Part shown: positions 7,407 through 13,067 of the stretch, piece after piece
How the letters are laid out: every line of letters starts with the position of its first letter
How positions within the stretch are numbered: the first letter of the stretch is position 1
Assembly (NCBI GenBank): GCA_937888485.1
Contig: CALAQQ010000282.1
Location: 1 to 13,720 of the forward strand
Reading direction: 5' to 3'
Source of the DNA: an uncultured Clostridia bacterium
Lineage (GTDB): Bacteria; Bacillota; Clostridia; Oscillospirales; Acutalibacteraceae
DNA: 13,720 bases
Notes under the pieces: model-generated
Seen by the model: the letters and a program-made list of their open reading frames with translations, nothing else
Told to the model about the DNA's origin: nothing
Database searches by the model: none
Position numbers and translations under genes: made by a program

Positions 7407-7534
7407 GATTTTTTACAACTTGAAATTCAACTTTTGGAACAATAGAACCGCAAAATCAAGGTAATAGGTCAAACTATACGCACCCCTCAATCGCCGCACT
7501 TTGAGACCGTTGATATACAACGGTTTCAGAAGCT
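7407..7534 (+). repeat. Imperfect direct repeat copy R1 with hairpin
   Basis: First of two copies with a 173-base period. The best conserved core is GGTCAAACTATACGCACCC (7467-7485), identical in both copies. It is followed by a 13-bp hairpin, TTTGAGACCGTTG (7500-7512) with CAACGGTTTCAGA (7518-7530) and a 5-base loop. Two of its pairs are G-U on the plus strand, so an RNA or single-stranded DNA read from the plus strand folds better than its complement. No open frame of note. Function unknown. Confidence 0.8.
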
Positions 7535-7580
7535 CTATTTGGTTAATTTTTAATTGTAACAAAAATGTTTTGGGTTACTT

Positions 7581-7707
7581 GATTTTTGCAACCTTAAAGT
7601 TCGTTATGTGGAAAAAGTAACCTCAAAATCGGGGTAACAGGTCAAACTATACGCACCCATCAATCACCGCACTCTGAAACCGTTGATTTTCAAGGATTTC
7701 AGATGCT
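7581..7707 (+). repeat. Imperfect direct repeat copy R2 with terminator-like hairpin
   Basis: Second copy; its core GGTCAAACTATACGCACCC is at 7640-7658. Its hairpin spans 7669-7706: GCA, a bulged C and TCTGAAA on the 5' side pair with TTTCAGATGC, closing over TTG-ATTTT-CAA. The two G-U pairs of R1 are C-G and A-T here, but two pairs near the loop are lost. The hairpin is followed by TTATTTTTT, so this copy could end a plus-strand transcript. Confidence 0.8.
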
Positions 7708-7734
7708 TATTTTTTCCACTTTTAAAAAAATAAC

Positions 7735-7776
7735 AAAAGGAGTTTTACTTTAATGAAAAACATATTTTTGCCCTAA
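7735..7776 (+). other. SD plus 7-codon micro-ORF, copy 2
   Basis: AAAAGGAG (7735-7742), 10 bases, then ATG at 7753 and a 7-residue frame MKNIFLP. It parallels copy 1 at 7304-7358 over about 38 bases with one indel. It lies upstream of the MerR promoter (7800-7830), so it is not a leader peptide of that transcript unless a further upstream promoter exists. Confidence 0.3.
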
Positions 7777-7799
7777 TTTAATTTTTTTGAAATTTAGTA

Positions 7800-7849
7800 T
7801 TGACTCTCACCTTAACTTCAGGTTTATACTATGCACATAAGGTACCTTA
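7800..7849 (+). promoter_or_regulatory. MerR-type promoter and operator (autoregulatory)
   Basis: TTGACT (7800-7805), a 19-base spacer and TATACT (7825-7830). The over-long spacer is the hallmark of MerR-activated promoters, and it carries the inverted repeat ACCTTAACTTCAGGT (7809-7823). A second, perfect 12-base palindrome TAAGGTACCTTA (7838-7849), sharing the ACCTTA half-site, lies just downstream of the expected start of transcription. Autoregulation by the adjacent MerR protein is inferred. Confidence 0.85.
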
Positions 7850-7873
7850 GATTATGCAAAGGAGATCTGTCTT

Positions 7874-9118
7874 ATGAAAATCGGAGAGTTTGCGAAAATG
7901 TGCGGAACAAAAATTTCTGTTCTGCGTCATTACGATAAAGAAAAGCTTCTTGAACCCCAATACACCGATGTGTTTTCGGGTTACAGGTATTATACCTCTG
8001 AGCAAATTCTTGTTTTTTACAGAATCAATGCTTTGAAAAAGGCAGGTTTCTCTTTGCAGGAAATCAGAGAAATTATTTCCGGAAGAAAAACAAACAAAGA
8101 AATTGAAGCAATTTTTTCACAGAAGGAAAGCGAGTTTCTCGATGCATTGAAAAATCTGAAGGAGGCTAAACTTATGATGACAAATTTAGATATTGTTTTC
8201 AAAAATAATACGGCAATTATCACCCGTACTGCTGACGATAACGCAATTGATTTATGTACAGTTGCTGAAACCGAAATAAAAGCGGCTGACTATCAAAGAA
8301 TATCTCAATATGAAATCCGTGAGAACGAGATTATATGCAAAGTTGTAAAATTAGGTGACGAAACCGAGCAGCCGAAAATGGAAATTCCTTTTGTAAACGA
8401 TGATAATGTTATAGGCAAATGGGAAATTCAAGGTGTTTTTGCAGTCAAAGAGGATTATGCCCAAAATAATTTTTGTGACAACACAGGCTTTTACGGCGGA
8501 GATGTAAAATATCTGTATTTTCTTCCCGACGGTGAGGAATACTGGGGTTACAGCTGGACAAAGGGATATTTTATCAGCAATGCATATCTGACGGGTTCTG
8601 CTTATAATGAATATGAGATTGAAGAAAAATCTGACGGCACATATATGCTCATAACTCTCAGAGATACAGAGGTTATCAGAGGCGGTAAGCCTACATACCT
8701 GTTGCTGAAGAAATCAGACAGTAACAGATATTCAGCTGAAAGTATTGCAAGAAAAGATGATATTGATAAGCCTTTTGAAAATGATGAAAGAATAATCGGC
8801 AAATGGAAAGCTCATTCGTTCTTGTGCAATAAAGCTGAATTTCCGCAGGAAGAAGAACCTATTGATGATTTATATTTCAAAGAAATTGAATTTTTCTCTG
8901 ACGGTAATTGCAGGTGTGTTTATGCAGATGCTGTTTTTGAGGGTGAAGATACCGTGATGTGGACAAAAAATTATCTTCTTCGAAAATGGAATTGGTCGGC
9001 TTGCGAATATGAAATCAGAACTGTTGACGGAAAAGATTATATGATAATCGAATGGAAAAGTGGAGATTACCGCTACGGCGGATATGATACAAATTATTAT
9101 GTTTTCACAAGAGTATAA
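7874..9118 (+). CDS. MerR-family transcriptional regulator with duplicated C-terminal sensor-like domain
   Basis: A 414-residue DNA-binding activator. Residues 1-70 are a classic MerR winged helix-turn-helix (MKIGEFAKMCG, LRHYDKEKLLEP, GYRYYTSEQ, LKKAGFSLQEI). Residues 75-108 are a predicted dimerisation coiled coil. Two related C-terminal copies follow: 172-280 (FVNDDNVIGKWE, LYFLPDGEEYWGYSWTKG, SDGTYMLI, PTYLLLKK) and 300-414 (FENDERIIGKWK, IEFFSDG, VMWTKNYLL, DGKDYMIIEWKSGDYR, NYYVFTRV). Similar units, recalled from memory, occur in clostridial BlaR1-like and other regulators; a beta-barrel ligand sensor is inferred, ligand unknown. ATG at 7874 has GGAG (7861-7864) 9 bases upstream. It is monocistronic, reading into a terminator shared with the convergent XRE gene. 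A decayed copy of its last 35 or so codons lies at 9812-9936. Confidence 0.92.
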   Translation: MKIGEFAKMCGTKISVLRHYDKEKLLEPQYTDVFSGYRYYTSEQILVFYRINALKKAGFSLQEIREIISGRKTNKEIEAIFSQKESEFLDALKNLKEAKLMMTNLDIVFKNNTAIITRTADDNAIDLCTVAETEIKAADYQRISQYEIRENEIICKVVKLGDETEQPKMEIPFVNDDNVIGKWEIQGVFAVKEDYAQNNFCDNTGFYGGDVKYLYFLPDGEEYWGYSWTKGYFISNAYLTGSAYNEYEIEEKSDGTYMLITLRDTEVIRGGKPTYLLLKKSDSNRYSAESIARKDDIDKPFENDERIIGKWKAHSFLCNKAEFPQEEEPIDDLYFKEIEFFSDGNCRCVYADAVFEGEDTVMWTKNYLLRKWNWSACEYEIRTVDGKDYMIIEWKSGDYRYGGYDTNYYVFTRV

Positions 9119-9126
9119 AGTATATT

Positions 9127-9168
9127 GAAAAGTGGGCTGTAGCTTTCAAGCAAAACAGCCCACTTTTC
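9127..9168. terminator. Bidirectional terminator between MerR and XRE genes
   Basis: A perfect 14-bp stem (GAAAAGTGGGCTGT with ACAGCCCACTTTTC) and a 14-base loop, sitting 8 bases after the MerR stop and 1 base after the XRE stop. Terminal A/T tracts on both sides fit two-way use. Confidence 0.88.
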
Positions 9169-9169
9169 A

Positions 9170-9697
9170 TCATTTTATTCCATATCTGTCACAGTAATCA
9201 ACAACAATGTTCTTAAAATGCTCGTGTTTGAAATTATTTTTAACATCACTTATATCAACATATAACCCTGACATTAAATTTTGAATTATAGCTTCTGCCA
9301 AAAATGCTTCAAATACATAGTCGTTGGAAAAAGCTTCTTCAATGTTGGTGTTAAGTTCATTGTTTATACCTTTGATTGCTGCACGGTAAATAATATTTTC
9401 TGCACCTAAATATTCACCGACATTTTTAAGGCAGTTCAAACCCTTCTTTATATCTGTGACGGTAAATTTTCCTTTATACTCTACAACTTTTTCACTGCCG
9501 AGTAAAATATAATCAGTTGTTGTTTCAAGTATTTTTGCTAAATCAGGCAAAAGCGTAATATCGGGTAATGTTTCACCACGTTCCCATTTGCTTACAGCCT
9601 GAAATGAAACACCGATTCTTTCACCTAATTCGTTTTGAGTTATTCCTTTTGCTTTTCTTAAAACAGCAATCTGTTCGCCAACTTTTTTTATATTCAT
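9170..9697 (-). CDS. XRE-family helix-turn-helix regulator
   Basis: A 175-residue cytoplasmic DNA-binding protein, probably a repressor. Residues 4-68 are a canonical Cro/CI-type HTH (VLRKAKGITQNELGERIGV, FQAVSKWERGETLPDITLL, LAKILETTTDYILLG). The rest (about 70-175) has no motif I recognise; it is mostly helical-looking and acidic and may dimerise or sense a ligand. The start at 9697 has AGGAG (9706-9710) 8 bases upstream. It is convergent with the MerR gene and has its own extended -10 promoter. It sits between the intact MerR gene and a relic of the same MerR C-terminus, which suggests it came in with a duplication or insertion. It has no toxin or antitoxin partner next to it. Confidence 0.92.
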   Translation of the reverse strand: MNIKKVGEQIAVLRKAKGITQNELGERIGVSFQAVSKWERGETLPDITLLPDLAKILETTTDYILLGSEKVVEYKGKFTVTDIKKGLNCLKNVGEYLGAENIIYRAAIKGINNELNTNIEEAFSNDYVFEAFLAEAIIQNLMSGLYVDISDVKNNFKHEHFKNIVVDYCDRYGIK

Positions 9698-9727
9698 TGT
9701 TTTTGCTCCTCTTTTAAGTTTATTTAT

Positions 9728-9736
9728 ATTATAGCA
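9728..9736 (-). promoter_or_regulatory. Extended -10 promoter of the XRE gene
   Basis: On the minus strand TGCTATAAT (9728-9736), a perfect extended -10, lies about 30 bases before the XRE start. The -35 region is T-rich without a good match, as is common with extended -10 promoters. Confidence 0.6.
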
Positions 9737-9811
9737 ATCAAAAACGAAAAAGAAAATAACCGCATAATTGAATGTTTATCAGAACAACTCAACTTAAACG
9801 CATATAGCAAA

Positions 9812-9936
9812 AAGCGAGAATATAGAATCAGAACTGTGATGGAATGAATAATACTATAATCAAATGAGAACGTGGAGATTACCGTAATGACAAATATGAT
9901 ACAAATTATTACGTTTTCACTTTTGTTCACAATATT
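9812..9936 (+). pseudogene. Decayed fragment of a second MerR C-terminal sensor domain
   Basis: This gene-free stretch is clearly related to the 3' end of the MerR gene (about 9005-9115). In one frame it reads REYRIRTV, matching CEYEIRTV of the intact protein, and is then broken by TGA and TAA. In a shifted frame it resumes as GDYRNDKYDTNYYVFT, matching GDYRYGGYDTNYYVFT. At the DNA level GTGGAGATTACCG and ATATGATACAAATTATTA are conserved. No start, ribosome binding site or HTH is present, so this is a relic of a duplicated or second MerR-like gene. It also explains why an antisense reading frame here looks open. Confidence 0.85.
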
Positions 9937-9958
9937 TCAAATATCTTCACGATTTCGC

Positions 9959-10026
9959 TTGACAAACGTTAACGATTGTGCTATTTTATACTTGTAGCTA
10001 CGGCAATACTGTTAATAACCGTTAAT
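9959..10026 (+). promoter_or_regulatory. DeoR-gene promoter with repeated GTTAA operator-like sites
   Basis: TTGACA (9959-9964), a 17-base spacer, then TGC-TATTTT with the -10 at 9982-9987. The spacer contains the palindrome CGTTAACG (9967-9974). Downstream, GTTAATAAC (10011-10019) and CGTTAAT (10020-10026) repeat the same half-site just before the ribosome binding site. Binding of the encoded regulator to its own promoter is inferred. Confidence 0.68.
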
Positions 10027-10042
10027 GAAAGGGGCAAAAATC

Positions 10043-10813
10043 ATGTTTATCGAAGAAAGACATCAGGAAATCCTCAAAATATTATCAGAAAAAGGCAGAA
10101 TATCAAATTCTGAGATTCAGGAAACATTTCAAATCAGCTATGACTCGGCAAAAAGAGATTTAAGACTTCTTGAAGAACAGGGACTTTTGAAAAGAACTCA
10201 CGGCGGTGCTATTCCTGCAAGACAAATTGGCGGAAATGTAATTAAAAATCTTTCACCCGATGAGCGTGTTGTTGAAGTCAAGGAAAACTATCTTGCGATA
10301 GCAAAAGAAGCTGTAAAAACAATTGAAGAAAATGACGTTGTTTATATCACCAATGCAAGTGTAGGCTATCTTATGGCACAAAACATCGGTAATGTTTGCT
10401 GTACTGTTGTTACAAACTCAATTGCAATTGCTGAAGAACTTCGCAAAAAGGAAAACATAACAGTTATTCTTGCAGGCGGTGAAATGCAGGCAAACGGTTG
10501 TTTCTACGACAGCTTTGCATTATCCATAATCAACAGACTTCGTTTTGATAAGTGCTTCGTTACTTCTGCTTGCGTTTCGGCAAAGTTCGGTCTTTCTATT
10601 CAGAAATCAAGAAGTGTTGAGTTGACTAATGCCATCATAAATAACTCAAAAACAGTTTACGGTTTATATCCTGTTGAAAAAATCGGATTTGATTCTATAA
10701 TCAGCATTTGCCCTGCAAACAAACTTAATTATATTATCACCGACAGCGATTCTTCTGAAGATGATTTAATGCAGTTTGAAGAACTAGGGGTTAAAATTAA
10801 AATAGCCGAATAA
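10043..10813 (+). CDS. DeoR-family transcriptional regulator, effector pocket degenerate
   Basis: A 256-residue regulator of the sugar-metabolism repressor type. Residues 1-58 form the DeoR winged HTH with the usual opening FIEERHQEIL, the SAKRDLRLLEEQGLLKRTHGGA signature and YDS before the recognition helix. The C-terminal domain (about 70-256) follows the sugar-phosphate-isomerase-like fold (VTNSIAIAEEL, VILAGGEM, LRFDKCFVT). The position where family members normally have a D-x-G-T-T phosphate-binding loop reads TNASVGYLMA (103-112), and the usual G-A-N-G-I region reads TSACVSAKFGL, so the effector may be unusual or absent. The start at 10043 is preferred over ATG 10025 because AAAGGGG lies 8 bases before 10043 and the protein then begins like its family. 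It is orphaned: no sugar operon lies next to it in this window. Confidence 0.9.
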   Translation: MFIEERHQEILKILSEKGRISNSEIQETFQISYDSAKRDLRLLEEQGLLKRTHGGAIPARQIGGNVIKNLSPDERVVEVKENYLAIAKEAVKTIEENDVVYITNASVGYLMAQNIGNVCCTVVTNSIAIAEELRKKENITVILAGGEMQANGCFYDSFALSIINRLRFDKCFVTSACVSAKFGLSIQKSRSVELTNAIINNSKTVYGLYPVEKIGFDSIISICPANKLNYIITDSDSSEDDLMQFEELGVKIKIAE

Positions 10814-10827
10814 ACTCTCGCATTGAA

Positions 10828-10869
10828 AAAGCCATATAAGTTGATTTTGTGTCAACCTATATGGCTTTT
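10828..10869. terminator. Bidirectional terminator between DeoR and Nudix genes
   Basis: AAAGCCATATAAGTTGA (10828-10844) pairs with TCAACCTATATGGCTTT (10852-10868), a 17-bp stem with one mismatch and a 7-base loop. A and T runs flank both sides. It lies 14 bases after the DeoR stop and 5 bases after the Nudix stop. Confidence 0.9.
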
Positions 10870-10874
10870 AATAT

Positions 10875-11321
10875 TTATCTGCGTTTTTCTGAAACAAATC
10901 TTTCAATATATCCGATTTGAGTCGGCATTATGTTTTTGGGAAGATTATCTAAATCAAAGAATTTTAGCTCGGTACTTTCTTTATCGGGTTTTAAATCACC
11001 GAAAAATTCGTTGATTTCATAAACAACGTCCGTGTAGTAAACTTCATCCTTGTTGGGATAAACCATATGAACGTTTGCGTTTATATCAAATAACTTCGGA
11101 TTTGCAATATCGAGGTTTGTTTCTTCTTTGATTTCTCTTTTAAGTGCATCTTCCAAAGATTCGCCAAGCTCAATGGCACCACCGGGAGTACACCACTCAC
11201 CTGTATCTGTTCTTTTTTCAAGAAGCAAGCCTTTTTCTTCGTTGTAGAGAATACCCATCGCTGCAACTGCCATAATTGGTGCGTGACCTACAAATTTTCT
11301 CATTTCGCCGATGTAACTCAT
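10875..11321 (-). CDS. Nudix hydrolase
   Basis: A 148-residue cytoplasmic pyrophosphohydrolase expected to cleave a nucleoside diphosphate linked to another group; substrate not determinable. The Nudix box runs from G48 through E54, R62, E63, E66 and E67 to L70 (GAIELGE, seven residues, REIKEETNL). All metal-binding glutamates are present, but the usual Gly of EExGU is Asn69. WCTPGG (43-48) before the box fits ADP-ribose/MutT-like members. The start at 11321 is chosen because AGGAG (11328-11332) lies 6 bases upstream; the open frame extends 12 codons further, but those overlap the -10 element. It has its own promoter, so it is only loosely tied to the upstream operon. Confidence 0.93.
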   Translation of the reverse strand: MSYIGEMRKFVGHAPIMAVAAMGILYNEEKGLLLEKRTDTGEWCTPGGAIELGESLEDALKREIKEETNLDIANPKLFDINANVHMVYPNKDEVYYTDVVYEINEFFGDLKPDKESTELKFFDLDNLPKNIMPTQIGYIERFVSEKRR

Positions 11322-11355
11322 AAAATTCTCCTTTCGGAATTCATATGGAAACATC

Positions 11356-11384
11356 ATTATATTCTCTATTTATGAACTTTTCAA
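11356..11384 (-). promoter_or_regulatory. Promoter of the Nudix gene
   Basis: On the minus strand TTGAAA (11379-11384), 17 bases, TATAAT (11356-11361), within the 73-base gap after the GNAT stop codon. Confidence 0.8.
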
Positions 11385-11394
11385 GCATTGCACC

Positions 11395-11946
11395 TCAATC
11401 AATATGCATTCTGTAATTCTTTACTTTATAAGTCACAGAGCCGTCACGCTTGGAATGTTCGCCGAAGCTTTCAAACTTCAAGCCGCACTTTTCCATAACT
11501 CTGCCTGATGCAGGATTATCAACAGCATGACTTGCCGTAAAATTCTTTATACCGTGAACTTCGTGCGAATACTTAATGATTCGCTTTGTGGCTTCGGTTG
11601 TATAACCCTTGTTCCAATATTCATACCTTATGTTATAGCCGAATCCCCAAGCACCATCGTCATTTCCCATCGGTCCAATACTGATGCTTCCGATAAGAAT
11701 ATTGCCCTCTTTTAGAACTATTCCCCAATGGAAATCTTCTTCAACGGGAACTATTTCAGTAATCCATCGAACAGTCTGGCTAATATCGGTGTAAAGAGGA
11801 TATGACATAAACTTGTTAACTCTCGGATCACTGTGCCATAAAAATGCCGTTTCGGCATCTTCGGGGGTTAAGGGTCTTAAAATCAACCGTTCCGTTTCAA
11901 GAACGGGAGTTCTTTCATAATATAATTCTTGATTTGTTTTATTCAT
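11395..11946 (-). CDS. GNAT-family N-acetyltransferase (RimJ/RimL-like)
   Basis: A 183-residue acetyl-CoA-dependent acetyltransferase; the acceptor (protein N-terminus, amino sugar, antibiotic or other amine) cannot be told from sequence. Family hallmarks are the opening LETERLILRPLTPEDA (16-31), a WGFGYNIRYEYWNKGYTTEA block corresponding to the acetyl-CoA pyrophosphate-binding motif A, and NPASGRVMEKCGLKFE near the C-terminus. The start codon overlaps the stop of the upstream phosphodiesterase gene (ATGA, 11943-11946), and AGGAG lies 6 bases upstream inside that gene, so translation is probably coupled. Third gene of the methyltransferase-phosphodiesterase-GNAT operon. Confidence 0.93.
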   Translation of the reverse strand: MNKTNQELYYERTPVLETERLILRPLTPEDAETAFLWHSDPRVNKFMSYPLYTDISQTVRWITEIVPVEEDFHWGIVLKEGNILIGSISIGPMGNDDGAWGFGYNIRYEYWNKGYTTEATKRIIKYSHEVHGIKNFTASHAVDNPASGRVMEKCGLKFESFGEHSKRDGSVTYKVKNYRMHID

Positions 11947-13064
11947 TTCTTACTCCTTTTCTTTGTTTCAATTGCAATAAAAGGTACGGTCATTTCATCT
12001 TCGGTAAGACCTGCATGAACACCGACAAATTCGTGTTCTTCACGTTCTATAAACAATGATTTCTCACCTGTTGCAACAGCAAGAAAATCACCGACAAAAT
12101 CGTAAATTCTCGGGTGAGGTTTGCCGTATCCCAAAATATTTTCTGCGAATACTTCTTCTTTTGTCATAAGCCTGAAATCATCACCGAAATGTTTGTTAAA
12201 CTCGTTTCTGAAATCATCCTTCATACCGTCTTTTACAAAAAAGCTCAGGGCTCTCGGCTCGATTGACGGAGGATGTTTCAGCATTGCGGAAAGCTCGGGA
12301 TAATCCTCAAGGTATTCGTTCACGCCGTCGCACAAACCGTGGTCAGCGGTGATGATAACCAGCGAGTTCTTAAGCCTTTTGCAAAGCTTTTCAACTTCGC
12401 TGTTAATCAATAAAATCTGTTCGTGTGCCTGCTCGCTTTTAACACCGTATCTGTGCATTGCCGTATCGGGCTGATGCCAGTAGGTGTAAATATATTTTTT
12501 CTTTCTTTTTCTTGAAAGTCGTTTTATGGTTTTGCAGATATGAGGCACACTTTTTATATGATGCTTTGAAAACGGAGATACATATATAGCTGTGCCTTTG
12601 CCGTTTATTTCCTCAATGCGCTCAAATATTCTTTTGTAAGGGATATATCTCCACGCAACGTTAAAGTCTGCCGCAGGCTCACCGTTTTTCTGTAAAGCAT
12701 TGCGGAATACCGCAACATTTTCGCCTATTTCATCAAAGTATAAATCCCATCCGAGCCAGGCTGTTTCGACGGGTGAGTATCCGCTTTCTATTGCTGTTGT
12801 TGCAGCAACGGTTGTTGAGGGGAATACAGACGAAATCGGACACACAAAATGTTTTCTCAGAAAGTCATTTTCGTTCAGGTGTTCGTTGATTGCCGAAACG
12901 CCCAAGCCGTCAAAAAGCATTACGATTATATTTTTGTAGTCTTTTTCAAGTAATTTATCAAATTCGGGTAATGTTTTATGTTGGCAATCTTTAACACCGA
13001 AGTGATTTAAAACAGAGGAAGCGATTGAAAGTATGCTTCTGTCATAATTCGGGTATGTAATCAT
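11943..13064 (-). CDS. Alkaline phosphatase superfamily phosphodiesterase (type I phosphodiesterase/nucleotide pyrophosphatase-like)
   Basis: A 373-residue predicted zinc-dependent phosphodiesterase or pyrophosphatase. The superfamily's two-metal site is complete: D52 (VMLFDGLG), nucleophile Thr84 or Thr85 (FPSTTVAATTAIESG), D200 and H204 (YWHQPDTAMHRYG), D241-H242 (TADHG) and H350 (GVHAG). There is no signal peptide or membrane segment, so it is probably cytosolic, unlike many family members; substrate unknown. A basic patch RLSRKRKKK (182-190) is notable. The start at 13064 has AGGAG just upstream, the site running into the stop codon of the methyltransferase gene 3 bases away. The gene ends by overlapping the GNAT start by 4 bases, a sign of translational coupling. 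Confidence 0.92.
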   Translation of the reverse strand: MITYPNYDRSILSIASSVLNHFGVKDCQHKTLPEFDKLLEKDYKNIIVMLFDGLGVSAINEHLNENDFLRKHFVCPISSVFPSTTVAATTAIESGYSPVETAWLGWDLYFDEIGENVAVFRNALQKNGEPAADFNVAWRYIPYKRIFERIEEINGKGTAIYVSPFSKHHIKSVPHICKTIKRLSRKRKKKYIYTYWHQPDTAMHRYGVKSEQAHEQILLINSEVEKLCKRLKNSLVIITADHGLCDGVNEYLEDYPELSAMLKHPPSIEPRALSFFVKDGMKDDFRNEFNKHFGDDFRLMTKEEVFAENILGYGKPHPRIYDFVGDFLAVATGEKSLFIEREEHEFVGVHAGLTEDEMTVPFIAIETKKRSKK

Positions 13065-13067
13065 AAT

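Noticed and set aside
7214..7408. A 64-codon plus-strand frame
   Set aside because: It overlaps the minus-strand 50-residue gene and its promoter, has no ribosome binding site and no recognisable composition.
7407..7707. CRISPR array
   Set aside because: Only two copies, each about 128 bases with a 173-base period and internal divergence; not the short identical repeats and unique spacers of CRISPR.
9724..9930. A 68-codon hydrophobic minus-strand frame resembling a membrane protein
   Set aside because: It starts with GTG without a ribosome binding site and is antisense to the MerR-like relic; its hydrophobicity comes from the AT-rich complement.
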